64,000 nt of DNA from the NCBI RefSeq assembly GCF_011759375.1, contig NZ_JAARML010000005.1:1-64000 (forward strand), read 5' to 3'. Positions 32,659-41,297 of the stretch are shown here, piece after piece; position 1 is the first letter of the stretch, and every line of letters begins with the position of its first letter. A program made the translations under genes and the position numbers. This DNA comes from Paraflavitalea devenefica (GTDB lineage: Bacteria > Bacteroidota > Bacteroidia > Chitinophagales > Chitinophagaceae). The notes under the pieces were generated by a model, which was not told the DNA's origin, ran no database searches, and was given only the letters and a program-made list of their open reading frames with translations.

Positions 32659-33771
32659 ATGAAATCATTAGATCAAAAGATATTAGCTGCGCTTTCTCCA
32701 CTTATTTTTTCAGTTGCCTTAATGGGATGTGCAGCACAAAATAAAAGCGCGGGTAATGGCCCTTTGATTATTGACCAACAAGGCAGCTTTGCGGTTGGTG
32801 GCAAGGTGATTACCCAACCGGGTACTTTTGATCCGATCAGGCATGGTGCCTATACACCAGTTAATCCGCCAACTGAAGGGCAGACGCTGCATGGAGATCA
32901 TGCCTACGTATTTTACCAGGTTCCGGCGAAGCGTCGAAAACTTCCGCTGGTATTCTGGCATGGCCATGGTCAATTTACCAAGACCTGGGAAACAACGCCG
33001 GATGGTCGGGAAGGTTTTCAAACCATATTCCTACGTCGCAGGTTTCCGGTTTACCTGATCGATCAGCCCCGGCGCGGCCATGGAGGACGTAGTACTGAAG
33101 TCATTAACCTGACGCCTACAGCAGATGATCAGCTATGGTTCGGCATTTTTCGTTTTGGCGTATGGCCCAACTTTTACCCAGGTGTTCAATTTTCTAAAGA
33201 CCCGGAAGCCCTCAACCAGTTTTTCCGCCAGGGTGCACCCAATACGGGGCCTTATAATGTGGACGTAAACACCAATGCTGTATCGGCATTATTCGACAGG
33301 ATTGGATCGGGCATCCTGGTTACGCATTCACAAAGCGGTGGTTTGGGATGGCGTACTGTTTTGAAGAATGCCAACATTAAGGCAGTCATATCTTACGAGC
33401 CTGGTGGAGATTTTGTATTCCCCGAAGGCGAAACACCTGATTCCATAGTGCTGGCTGGCCGTGCGATCAAGCTCGCAACTATACCCCTGTCGGAATTTCA
33501 AAAGTTTACTAAAATACCCATAGCGATCTACTATGGAGACAATATCCCAGATAAACCCAGTATCAATCCTGGCCAGGAGCAGTGGCGTGTTTTCCTCCAG
33601 GTCGCCAGGAATTGGCAGGAAGTGGTAAACAAACATGGAGGCGATGTTACGCTGGTTCATCTTCCCGAAATTGGTATCACTGGCAATACCCATTTTCCAA
33701 TGTCCGATCTCAATAATCTTCAGATAGCAGATTTGTTGTCAAAGTTTCTGAAAGAGAAAAAACTTGATTGA
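32659..33771 (+). CDS. Alpha/beta-hydrolase fold lipoprotein
   Basis: 370 residues. The signal peptide ends in LMGC (Cys24), so it is a probable lipoprotein. The alpha/beta-hydrolase core includes the oxyanion-side text LPLVFWHGHGQ, the strand FPVYLIDQPRRGHGG, the nucleophile elbow VTHSQSGGLGW with S224, and a late histidine in TGNTHFPMSD. The elbow is unusual because the canonical G-x-S-x-G reads T-H-S-Q-S. The family is found in soil bacteria as an uncharacterised esterase-like enzyme. It is co-transcribed with a reductase and a second hydrolase, which suggests conversion of an ester-containing organic compound, by inference. Confidence 0.8.
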   Translation: MKSLDQKILAALSPLIFSVALMGCAAQNKSAGNGPLIIDQQGSFAVGGKVITQPGTFDPIRHGAYTPVNPPTEGQTLHGDHAYVFYQVPAKRRKLPLVFWHGHGQFTKTWETTPDGREGFQTIFLRRRFPVYLIDQPRRGHGGRSTEVINLTPTADDQLWFGIFRFGVWPNFYPGVQFSKDPEALNQFFRQGAPNTGPYNVDVNTNAVSALFDRIGSGILVTHSQSGGLGWRTVLKNANIKAVISYEPGGDFVFPEGETPDSIVLAGRAIKLATIPLSEFQKFTKIPIAIYYGDNIPDKPSINPGQEQWRVFLQVARNWQEVVNKHGGDVTLVHLPEIGITGNTHFPMSDLNNLQIADLLSKFLKEKKLD

Positions 33772-33797
33772 TCTGTCTGCCAAAAAATAATGGTAAA

Positions 33798-34847
33798 ATG
33801 ACAAAGTTGAAATCAATCGTTATAGCTGTCGGTATGGCTACAGGCATTACAGCTTCCGCTCAGGAAAAGGTGAAGAATCCTTACGGGCTGGTTTATAGAG
33901 ATGCAATTGAAGAAAACATAAAAGGAAAGGTGAATATTCATTCAGTCACCTATAAACTTAACGGGATTAATATCGCTGCCAATGTTTATACCCCGGCAGG
34001 GTATGACCCTGCTAAAAAATATCCTGCAGTTGTAATTGCGCATCCCAATGGTGGTATCAAAGAACAGACTGCGGGACTATATGCACAGCGCCTGGCGGAG
34101 GCAGGTTATATAACCATTGCTGCCGACGCAGCTTACCAGGGAGCCAGCGGCGGTGAGCCTCGTCATACCGACAAACCTGCATCCAGAATAGAAGATATTC
34201 GTGGTATGGCCGATTTTATTACCCGGTACTCAGGTGTGGATGCCAACCGTTTAGGCGTGTTGGGTATTTGTGGCGGTGGTGGTTATACTTTAAAGGCAGC
34301 CCAATCAGACAAACGCTTCAAAGCAGTTGCTACCCTAAGCATGTTTAATTCGGGCGAAGTACGACGCAACGGATTTCAAAACTCCCAATTAAAAACCATT
34401 CAGGAACGGCTGAAACAAGCATCAGATGCCCGTGCAGAGGAAGTCGCAAGCGGAAAAATCATCTATGCTGGTGTGGCGAATATAACAGATGAAGAAATTG
34501 CTAAAATCCCGACTGATCTGTATCGTGAAGGCTACGTGTATTATTACAGAACGTACGCCCATCCCAATTCAACATTTCTGTATACCATGAGTAGCCTGCT
34601 CGACTTGATGACATGGGATGCTGCCACTGAAATGGACCTGATCAACCAGCCCCTGTTGATGATGGCCGGAAGCAAAGCCGATACGAAATATATGACAGAC
34701 GAAGCGTTCCCCAAGGCTATCAATGCAAAAAGCAAGGAATTGTTTGTGATTGATGGAGCTACCCATATACAAACCTACTGGAAACCAGAATATGTAAATA
34801 AGGCTGTAGCCAAATTGATTGGATTCTTTGGTGAAAACCTGAAATAA
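33798..34847 (+). CDS. Secreted dienelactone-hydrolase-like alpha/beta hydrolase
   Basis: 349 residues from the ATG at 33798, which begins a clean signal peptide (MTKLKSIVIAVGMATGITAS, cleaved after AQ). The in-frame ATG at 33768 overlaps the previous gene and is rejected. The elbow GICGGGGY places cysteine (C158) at the nucleophile position, as in dienelactone hydrolases. An acidic residue in AGSKADTKYM and a histidine in DGATHIQTYW complete a possible triad. Substrate unknown. Like its neighbours it appears exported, so the operon probably works in the periplasm. Confidence 0.82.
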   Translation: MTKLKSIVIAVGMATGITASAQEKVKNPYGLVYRDAIEENIKGKVNIHSVTYKLNGINIAANVYTPAGYDPAKKYPAVVIAHPNGGIKEQTAGLYAQRLAEAGYITIAADAAYQGASGGEPRHTDKPASRIEDIRGMADFITRYSGVDANRLGVLGICGGGGYTLKAAQSDKRFKAVATLSMFNSGEVRRNGFQNSQLKTIQERLKQASDARAEEVASGKIIYAGVANITDEEIAKIPTDLYREGYVYYYRTYAHPNSTFLYTMSSLLDLMTWDAATEMDLINQPLLMMAGSKADTKYMTDEAFPKAINAKSKELFVIDGATHIQTYWKPEYVNKAVAKLIGFFGENLK

Positions 34848-34858
34848 GAACATATCCC

Positions 34859-36019
34859 ATGAGACAAAAACAGGTAGTCATAACTTTATTAATCGCATTC
34901 AGCTTGCTCTCGTTAGTACTGAAAGCGCAAACTATCCCAAAGGGGAATAGGGTCTTAAATCCCAAAGAACAAAGCTTGATTAAGATTGCTGCATCTACTG
35001 CAAAAGGCAATCTCTCAAAGCTGAGATCGGAACTAAACACAGCACTTGATGCGGGATTGACAGTAAACCAGATCAAAGAGGCAATTGTACACATATACGC
35101 CTATGCTGGATTTCCCCGTAGCTTGCGTGGCTTACAGACATTTATGGCTGTTTTAGATGACCGAAAATCCAAAGGCATTGTTGACGCAACGGGACCCGAA
35201 GCATCACCAATAAATAACGATAGTAGCAAATACAATCGGGGCAAGGCGGTTTTGGAAAAATTAACAGGTGTTCCCGAAACCGGTCCTAAGACTGGTTACG
35301 CAGCATTTGCGCCTACAATAGAAATCTTCCTGAAAGAGCATTTGTTTGCCGATATTTTTGAAAGGGATGTTTTAACCTATGCAGAAAGGGAACTGATAAC
35401 CGTATCGGTATTGAGCAGTATTGGCGGTGTAGAGCCAATGTTGCAATCACATTTGAAGATTTGTTTGAATGTTGGCTTAACAGTAGACCAGTTGCATCAA
35501 TTCACTACTGTCATCCAATCTGCGGTAGGCGACAGGGAGGCCATAGCTGCCCAAAAAGTATTGGATGAGATTTTAAATGGCAAACAAAAAGTCCAACATG
35601 TTGATACTGCGAAAACAGATATGGATATGGTCTTCCCAAAAGGAGAAAAAGTGACAAACAATAATTTTACGGGACAGGTCTGGGTAAATTATCTGTTAGC
35701 AACTGATACTGTACACAATGTGAACATCGGATCGGTGACGTTTGAGCCTGGGGCAAGAACCAATTGGCACTACCACAAAGGAGGTCAAATACTTTTGGTA
35801 ACCGGGGGAAGAGGTTTATACCAGGAAAAAGGAAAACCTGTTGAAGTCATTGAGAGAGGTGAGGTCATAAAATGCCCGCCAAACAAAGAGCATTGGCATG
35901 GAGCTACACCAACAGAATCGATGACACATATTTCCATTGGAACAAATGTAAATATCGGGGGTGCGGTTTGGCTGAAGCCAGTAACTGACGAGGAATACCA
36001 TCGCGGCCAAAAACATTAA
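34859..36019 (+). CDS. Fusion of two carboxymuconolactone-decarboxylase-like domains and a cupin
   Basis: 386 residues with an N-terminal signal peptide (cleavage near LKAQ23). The first CMD-like helical domain covers about 35-115 (LNTALDAGLTVNQIKEAIVH, then YAYAGFPRSLRGL). The second covers about 128-240 (ERELITVSVLSSIGGVEPML, then GLTVDQLHQF). The C-terminal cupin (about 265-380) has metal-ligand text WHYHKGGQILLVTGG and EHWHGATP. Members of the CMD/AhpD fold act as decarboxylases or peroxidase partners; neither copy here shows the AhpD Cys-x-x-Cys. It closes the reductase-hydrolase operon. Confidence 0.85.
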   Translation: MRQKQVVITLLIAFSLLSLVLKAQTIPKGNRVLNPKEQSLIKIAASTAKGNLSKLRSELNTALDAGLTVNQIKEAIVHIYAYAGFPRSLRGLQTFMAVLDDRKSKGIVDATGPEASPINNDSSKYNRGKAVLEKLTGVPETGPKTGYAAFAPTIEIFLKEHLFADIFERDVLTYAERELITVSVLSSIGGVEPMLQSHLKICLNVGLTVDQLHQFTTVIQSAVGDREAIAAQKVLDEILNGKQKVQHVDTAKTDMDMVFPKGEKVTNNNFTGQVWVNYLLATDTVHNVNIGSVTFEPGARTNWHYHKGGQILLVTGGRGLYQEKGKPVEVIERGEVIKCPPNKEHWHGATPTESMTHISIGTNVNIGGAVWLKPVTDEEYHRGQKH

Positions 36020-36230
36020 CCCGGAGAATGATATCCTTGTAAGCCTTTAATAACTGAATATCCCTCAAATCATAACAAGTCGGGCGCAAAGGAGTATCAA
36101 TCAGTAATATTGGTAGAAAAATCCGTAATTTATATAACTGGTGCCCCGGAAATTGCACCTAATTTCCCCTTGTGTAGCCGACTCCGTGATTTCGCGCTGG
36201 AATTTTTGCCCAAAACAATAACCTTTCAAG

Positions 36231-38513
36231 ATGGAACAATCTAAGTCAACCCACAGCAGGCGTTCCTTTTTAAGATCTTCCTTATTAGCAGGTGGCGGTC
36301 TTATGATCAGTTTCACCTGGTTGCCCGAAGCAGGGTTTGCTGATACTCCAAAAGGCATCGATCTTCCGGATCAATGGAATGAATTAACAGGTTACATAAA
36401 GATCTCCCCGGATAATATCATAAAAATATTCAATCCAAATCCGGAATTTGGCCAAAATGTGATGACCTCACTTCCTATGATGGTAGCGGAAGAGCTGGAG
36501 GCAGACTGGCAAAAAATAGTAGTAGAAATGGGGCCGCACGACAGCGTAAAATTAGGGGCGCAATTTACTGGTGGAAGTAATTCAGTGAGGATGTATTGGA
36601 GACCACTCCGCGAAGCAGGGGCGTCAGCCCGTCATATGTTGATGGAGGCGGCAGCCCAGACCTGGAGTGTCCCCTTGGAAGAAGTGACAACTAAAGCAGG
36701 TATGCTTTATCATGAGAAAAGCGGTAAATCAGGCACGTATGGCAGCTTTGCATCAAAAGCGTCGGCCATCCCTATTCCCAAAGGAGTTAAGCTAAAAGAG
36801 GTAAAGGATTTTAAGGTAGTACGAAGCTCAAAGAAAAATGTCGAGGGGTTAAAAATCGTCTCTGGTAAACCACTTTTTGGATTGGATTATAAACAGGAAG
36901 GGATGCTGATTGCCATGATTCACCATCCGCCTGCTTTCGGGATGAAACTCAAATCTTTTGATGCATCTCAAACCTTAACAATGCCAGGGATTAAAGATGT
37001 TTTTACCCTGAAATTATATGAAGATGGTTTCGAACAGGGCGGTTTCGATACCCGCACCTTCAATGATTTGCTGGTTGTAGTAGGCAATACAACCTGGGAA
37101 GTAATGAATGCCCGCAAAAAACTAATAGTGCAGTGGGAACCTGCCGGCGATACCAAAGACACCATGGGAGGCCGCGGCACAAAAAGAGAAGTAGTTGTTC
37201 CTGGCGAACTTGAAAGCACGAGTAGGCAATTGGAAAAAATGCAGGAGTATGCCAAAAAGCCTGCCCAGCAATTAAGAAAAGACGGAGACCCCGAAACCGC
37301 CTTCAAAAATGCTGCCCAGGTTATCGAGCGCACTTATAATGCCCCGTTTCTGGCCCACAACTGTATGGAGCCCATGAATTTCTTCGCGCATGTTACGGAG
37401 GAAAAAGCCTTGTTGGTAGGCCCCTTGCAGGCACCGGGTTGGACGGAACCTACGCTTTCAAAAATCCTGAAACTGCCCCCCGACAAGATCGAAATTCAGA
37501 TGACGCGTATGGGCGGGGGATTCGGTCGCAGAGCTTATGGACACTACCTTTCCGAAGCAGCGCTGATCTCCAAAAAGGTAAAAGCACCCATCAAACTTAT
37601 ATACACGCGCGAAGACGATATGACCTATGGCATTTATCGCCCTATGTACACGGCAACCTATCGGGCTGCACTGGATGCGAATAAAAACCTGATCGCATTT
37701 CATGTAAAAGGCGGCGGCATACCTGAACATGCCATACATGCAAACAGGTTTCCCGCCGGTGCAGTTGATAATTATCTGGCTGAAGGTTGGCAGATAGCAT
37801 CCAATATTACCATTGGAGCATTCAGGGCTCCGCGATCCAACTTCAATGCGGCTGCAGAACAATCGTTTTTAGATGAATTGGCAGAGGTAATGGGCAAGGA
37901 CCCAATCGATTTTAGATTGGAACTTTTGAAGAGAGCCAAAGAAAATCCCGTAGGCAGAAACAATGAATATAACCCTGACAGGTACGCCGGCGTATTGAAA
38001 CTGGTTAAAGAAAAGTCGGGGTGGGGCAACCCGGAAAATAAAAAGTACCACCGGGGTGTGGCTGCTTATTTCTGTCATAGTTCGTATGCTGCCCATGTGG
38101 TGGACATCGTGATTAAAAATGGACGTCCTTTTGTAGAAAGGGTTTTTAGTGCAATGGACTGTGGCATTGTCATTAATCCCGACGCCGCGGCTAACATGGT
38201 AGAAGGCGCTGTTATAGATGGCATCGGCAATGCTTTTTACGGCAGGCTTAGTCATAAAGAGGGTGCAGCAGAACAAAACAACTTTCATAGGTACAGGATG
38301 ATACGGCATAGCGAAGCACCGGATAAAATTGAAGTGCATTTTGTACAAAATGATATTGATCCTACTGGCCTGGGTGAGCCACCCTTCCCGCCGGTGTTCG
38401 GTGCTGTTGCCAATGCCTTGTATAAAACCACGAATAAAAGGTACTATAACCAACCGTTTCTCGACCAGTCGCTGCAGACTGACAATGCGCCCGGAAATAA
38501 AAGAACATTTTAG
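36231..38513 (+). CDS. Molybdopterin-binding subunit of a xanthine-dehydrogenase-family hydroxylase (IorB type)
   Basis: 760 residues. A twin-arginine signal (HSRRSFLRSS, then LLAGGGLMISF) sends the folded cofactor-loaded enzyme to the periplasm. The sequence has the isoquinoline-1-oxidoreductase-beta layout: an N-terminal half with NPEFGQNVMTSLPMMVAEEL, the MGGGFGRRAYGHYLSEAALI molybdopterin loop (about 427-446), GAFRAPRSNFNAAAEQSFLD and the C-terminal GLGEPPFPPVFGAVANALY with the catalytic Glu. These enzymes hydroxylate N-heterocycles or aldehydes with water-derived oxygen. The iron-sulfur subunit and a cytochrome follow at 27 and 34 bp, a complete electron path. Substrate unknown. Confidence 0.92.
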   Translation: MEQSKSTHSRRSFLRSSLLAGGGLMISFTWLPEAGFADTPKGIDLPDQWNELTGYIKISPDNIIKIFNPNPEFGQNVMTSLPMMVAEELEADWQKIVVEMGPHDSVKLGAQFTGGSNSVRMYWRPLREAGASARHMLMEAAAQTWSVPLEEVTTKAGMLYHEKSGKSGTYGSFASKASAIPIPKGVKLKEVKDFKVVRSSKKNVEGLKIVSGKPLFGLDYKQEGMLIAMIHHPPAFGMKLKSFDASQTLTMPGIKDVFTLKLYEDGFEQGGFDTRTFNDLLVVVGNTTWEVMNARKKLIVQWEPAGDTKDTMGGRGTKREVVVPGELESTSRQLEKMQEYAKKPAQQLRKDGDPETAFKNAAQVIERTYNAPFLAHNCMEPMNFFAHVTEEKALLVGPLQAPGWTEPTLSKILKLPPDKIEIQMTRMGGGFGRRAYGHYLSEAALISKKVKAPIKLIYTREDDMTYGIYRPMYTATYRAALDANKNLIAFHVKGGGIPEHAIHANRFPAGAVDNYLAEGWQIASNITIGAFRAPRSNFNAAAEQSFLDELAEVMGKDPIDFRLELLKRAKENPVGRNNEYNPDRYAGVLKLVKEKSGWGNPENKKYHRGVAAYFCHSSYAAHVVDIVIKNGRPFVERVFSAMDCGIVINPDAAANMVEGAVIDGIGNAFYGRLSHKEGAAEQNNFHRYRMIRHSEAPDKIEVHFVQNDIDPTGLGEPPFPPVFGAVANALYKTTNKRYYNQPFLDQSLQTDNAPGNKRTF

Positions 38514-38540
38514 TTAAATGCACACTATCAATTACCTGCT

Positions 38541-39008
38541 ATGCTCAAATTAAATATCAACAAGAAAATCTACGAACTGGATATTGATCCTGATACGCCA
38601 TTACTGTGGGCGCTCAGGGATGTAATTGGGTTGGTGGGAACAAAATATGGATGTGGCGTAGCACAATGTGGCGCTTGTGTAGTTCACCTGAACGGTGAAG
38701 CCGTTCGCTCCTGTGTTACAAAGGTTAGCAGGGCCGCCGGACAGCAGGTTGTAACAATTGAAGGCTTATCAGAAAACAATGACCATCCATTACAAAAAGC
38801 ATGGCTGGAATTAGACGTTAGTCAGTGTGGGTATTGCCAGGCGGGCCAGATCATGTCGGCGGCAGTTTTGCTGAGAGAAAACAAGAATCCGACTGATAAA
38901 GATATTGACAACGCCATGGAAGGCAACATTTGCCGCTGCGGTACTTACCTGCGCATTCATAAGGCAATTCACCTGGCAGCGGAAATGCAGCGCAAAGGAT
39001 CGAAGTAA
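38541..39008 (+). CDS. (2Fe-2S)-binding subunit of the molybdenum hydroxylase (IorA type)
   Basis: 155 residues, the standard small-subunit length. The plant-ferredoxin-type cluster is held by C38, C43, C46 and C58 (GCGVAQCGACVVHLNG, AVRSC). The second, alpha-helical cluster uses C96 and C99 (SQCGYCQAGQ) and C131 and C133 (GNICRCGTY). The protein passes electrons from the molybdenum site to an external acceptor, here presumably the downstream cytochrome. It has no signal peptide of its own and should be carried through the Tat pathway bound to the large subunit. Confidence 0.95.
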   Translation: MLKLNINKKIYELDIDPDTPLLWALRDVIGLVGTKYGCGVAQCGACVVHLNGEAVRSCVTKVSRAAGQQVVTIEGLSENNDHPLQKAWLELDVSQCGYCQAGQIMSAAVLLRENKNPTDKDIDNAMEGNICRCGTYLRIHKAIHLAAEMQRKGSK

Positions 39009-39042
39009 AAACGTCTCTAACCTGGAAATAAAAAATATACAG

Positions 39043-39684
39043 ATGGAAATTGCACCAGGAAAAAAGTTTTTCATTCAATATACAAAATTCATTATAGTTA
39101 TAACTGTTATTGTAACCGTGGTTGGGTTGTCGGCAAGCGGGTTTAGAAGCAATAATCAGTTTGAAACAGTAAGGAATAAAAATGGAATGATGATAGATAG
39201 CGCTGCATCTGTGGCAGCGTTTGAGAAGGTATACCGGGTTTTAATGAGTCCGCGATGCATGAATTGTCATCCGTCCGGCGATATACCGCTCCAGGGAGAT
39301 GACAGCCATTTGCATACTATGTCGCCGGTAAGGGGGAAAGACGGAAAAGGTGTATACGCGATGAAATGTTCGAATTGCCATCAACCCGCCAATTCGCCGG
39401 GGTTAAACACACCCCCGGGGAATCCAAAATGGGCGCTTCCGCCCGCCGATATGAAAATGGTTTTCGAAGGAAAATCACCCCGTGAACTTGCGTTGCAAAT
39501 AATGGATTACAAACGAAACGGGCACAAAAATAAAGCGCAATTGATAGCACACGCAAGAGATACCCTGGTAAAGGCCGGATGGAATATGGGCGAGGGCCGC
39601 AAACCACCACCACTATCGTATAAGGAATTTGTGGCAGCATGGGATGAGTGGATTAACAACGGGGGAATAGCACCTAAGAATTAA
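39043..39684 (+). CDS. Membrane-anchored di-heme c-type cytochrome
   Basis: 213 residues from the ATG at 39043. The longer frame from 38905 overlaps the iron-sulfur subunit gene by 100 bases and is rejected. A single N-terminal transmembrane anchor (about 15-32, TKFIIVITVIVTVVGLSA) is followed by a periplasmic domain with two heme-attachment motifs, CMNCH (72-76) and CSNCH (109-113), and a long C-terminal tail without further hemes. Its place 34 bp after the 2Fe-2S subunit makes it the probable electron acceptor of the hydroxylase, linking it to the respiratory chain. Confidence 0.85.
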   Translation: MEIAPGKKFFIQYTKFIIVITVIVTVVGLSASGFRSNNQFETVRNKNGMMIDSAASVAAFEKVYRVLMSPRCMNCHPSGDIPLQGDDSHLHTMSPVRGKDGKGVYAMKCSNCHQPANSPGLNTPPGNPKWALPPADMKMVFEGKSPRELALQIMDYKRNGHKNKAQLIAHARDTLVKAGWNMGEGRKPPPLSYKEFVAAWDEWINNGGIAPKN

Positions 39685-39691
39685 TTTGAAA

Positions 39692-39715
39692 TAAGAGTCG
39701 CCTCACTCTTAATTT
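39692..39715 (+). terminator. Weak terminator after the molybdenum hydroxylase operon
   Basis: TAAGAGT (39692-39698) / ACTCTTA (39705-39711) with a 6-base loop, then ATTTAT. The stem is short and AT-rich. Confidence 0.4.
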
Positions 39716-39779
39716 ATCGCGGTGTCTCCGGCTTTAAAAACTCTTCGGTTGACCATTACCTGGTAATGCTTTCCGCTCT

Positions 39780-40100
39780 TCAATCAATAATATTTAGCTG
39801 CTTAATGACAGACCTGTAATATTGCCTGCCAATGGGAAGGGGCTCTCCGCTGATTGTTAAATGATCCCTGGCGATGTTATCAATAAAATAGATGGAGACA
39901 ACACACGAGCGGTGAATTTTGATAAATATTTCCGGAGGCAATTTTGTTAATGCACCCGATAAGGTCGATCGAACCAGGCAATGCGTTTTATTCGATAGAT
40001 GGATTTTAGTATAATTTTTTTCTGCAACGAGGCACACAACTTCTTCAGGTTTAAGTCTTTTCAATACTTTGTTTTGCCAGACAAAAAATGGCTTCAGCAT
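39780..40100 (-). CDS. Stand-alone LytTR-domain DNA-binding protein
   Basis: 106 residues from the ATG at 40100; a TTG-started frame reaching 40136 only adds AT-rich leader. Nearly the whole protein is one LytTR domain: PEEVVCLVAEKNYTKIHLSN, LVRSTLSGALTKLPPEIFIK, IHRSCVVSIYFID and the closing LPIGRQYYRSVIKQL. No receiver domain is present, so activity is not controlled by direct phosphorylation of this protein. Regulators of this class (AlgR, AgrA, ComE) bind 9-10-bp direct repeats about 21 bp apart. Just such an array lies 248-363 bp upstream of its start codon. Confidence 0.85.
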   Translation of the reverse strand: MLKPFFVWQNKVLKRLKPEEVVCLVAEKNYTKIHLSNKTHCLVRSTLSGALTKLPPEIFIKIHRSCVVSIYFIDNIARDHLTISGEPLPIGRQYYRSVIKQLNIID

Positions 40101-40206
40101 ATTGGATGGTAAGTTTACATGAAAGAATACCAGCAATATATAAAAAATTTACATATGATCAATGGGCGTTAATAATTCACCCGCTTATTTTTGACGCACC
40201 CTTCTT

Positions 40207-40239
40207 TTTGTTGAACAATAACTCCTCTTTGCTACTTTG
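40207..40239 (+). promoter_or_regulatory. Candidate promoter upstream of the GTTCGTCCCA array
   Basis: TTG (40211-40213) and TACTTTG (40233-40239) are separated by 19 bases, the usual Bacteroidetes -33/-7 spacing. The -7 box lacks one spacer base of TAnnTTTG. Transcription toward the gene at 40648 would run through the repeat array. Confidence 0.4.
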
Positions 40240-40347
40240 ATGATACCACTGTTCTTCCTTTTTGGGTCCTCTTTGCCTCCCCGGGGCCCGGGGATGTACA
40301 GAGGAGGAATAGAGGAGGAATCGGGGAGAAGCTATGGAGAAAGTGCC

Positions 40348-40463
40348 GTTCGTCCCACCAATGTCGTTATTCGTCCCAGGTTTTTGGCAGTGTCGTCCCA
40401 TTTTGCCGGGTGTTTTCGGGGAAAATGTGCTGTTCGTCCCAGGTTTGAGAACAGTCCGTCCCA
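40348..40463 (+). repeat. Array of five GTTCGTCCCA direct repeats, 21-22 bp period
   Basis: Copies are GTTCGTCCCA (40348-40357), ATTCGTCCCA (40369-40378), TGTCGTCCCA (40391-40400), GTTCGTCCCA (40432-40441) and GTCCGTCCCA (40454-40463). Offsets are 21, 22, 41 and 22 bp, so all lie on one face of the helix with one position vacant. The first copy with its flank reads CCGTTCGTC, identical to the published AlgR (LytTR-class) binding consensus. The array lies between the LytTR gene and the hypothetical gene at 40648. The rest of the 40101-40647 gap holds no supported gene. Confidence 0.75.
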
Positions 40464-40647
40464 TGTATCAGAGCATTCCGGCACATTTTTGAAAAACGGG
40501 ATGGGAGCAGATGTAGATTTGCTTTATCAGTCACTGCCAAAGGAGTTTTCGCTTAGGGATAACGGGAAGAGCGGACCTGTTAACCCTCTCCCCCGGCAGC
40601 GACCGGTAAAGGAAACAACATTTTCAAATCTCAAAATTAAGTTTTTT

Positions 40648-41217
40648 ATGGCACACTCAAATAACAGTGTTATAACCGGCAAATTCAGGGGCACCCTCGG
40701 AAAAGAGCTCGTATTTCGCGAGTGGGAGGGCAAAACTGTAGTTGCCAAAGCGCCTAAAAGCAGGAAGAAAGGTCCAACACCTGAACAGGCAGAAACACAG
40801 GAAAAATTCCTGCTTGCTTCACGATATGCACGGGCTGTTGTAAAAAATCCTGACCAGGGCATGGCAGAGGCTTATGCTGCTTTTCTCAGACCCCGGCAAA
40901 ACGTGTATAGCAGGGCGGTGGAAGATTTTATGTCTCCACCTGAAGTTAAAAGCATCAGTACGCGTAATTACCATGGTGTTGCTGGCGGCAAGATTGTTGT
41001 GCGCGCCTTTGATGACTTCCGCGTCGTAAAGGTATGGGTGGAAATATATGCTGCCAACGGCACACTATTGGAAGCAGCTAATACTGAACCAGACACGAAT
41101 GGTCTTGACTGGATCTTCACCGCCACGATGGCCAACAACCCGCTGGCTGGTAGTAAGGTCATAGCCATAGCCACCGATGTTCCGGGTAATGAAGGAACGT
41201 TGGAAGTTAGGTTGTAA
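40648..41217 (+). CDS. Hypothetical protein, DUF6266-like
   Basis: 189 residues from the ATG at 40648. The same frame stays open back to 40237, but that extension reads through the repeat array and has non-coding composition, so it is rejected. The N-terminus (NSVITGKFRGTLGKELVFRE, then WEGKTVVAKAPKSRKKGP) matches the G-x-x-G-x-x-VFR-x-x-x-GKTVV pattern of Bacteroidetes proteins grouped as DUF6266. The C-terminal half (about 100-189) looks like a small beta-sandwich (KIVVRAFDDFRVVKVWVEIY). Function unknown. No signal peptide. A terminator follows, so it is probably a single-gene unit under the LytTR-type array. Confidence 0.7.
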   Translation: MAHSNNSVITGKFRGTLGKELVFREWEGKTVVAKAPKSRKKGPTPEQAETQEKFLLASRYARAVVKNPDQGMAEAYAAFLRPRQNVYSRAVEDFMSPPEVKSISTRNYHGVAGGKIVVRAFDDFRVVKVWVEIYAANGTLLEAANTEPDTNGLDWIFTATMANNPLAGSKVIAIATDVPGNEGTLEVRL

Positions 41218-41228
41218 TGTTTTTACCA

Positions 41229-41275
41229 GGAAGGTGTCCCGGCCCGGGCGTGGACACCTTCCACATTATTTTTTT
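41229..41275 (+). terminator. Strong terminator after the DUF6266-like gene
   Basis: Perfect 11-bp repeat GGAAGGTGTCC (41229-41239) / GGACACCTTCC (41252-41262). The loop contains GCCCGGGC, and ACATTATTTTTTT follows. Confidence 0.85.
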
Positions 41276-41297
41276 GATCAACTTCAAAACAAATTAT

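Noticed and set aside
38905..39042. Earlier start for the cytochrome gene
   Set aside because: It overlaps the iron-sulfur subunit gene by about 100 bases and does not give a better export signal than the anchor after 39043.
39754..39768. Palindrome CATTACC-T-GGTAATG near the LytTR gene end
   Set aside because: A perfect 7-bp-arm palindrome with a single-base centre and no U-tract. It is 12 bases past the stop codon, with no evidence for a site or terminator function.
40237..40647. Upstream extension of the DUF6266-like reading frame
   Set aside because: The extension translates the GTTCGTCCCA array and has proline/arginine-rich, non-coding composition. The family N-terminus starts at the ATG at 40648.
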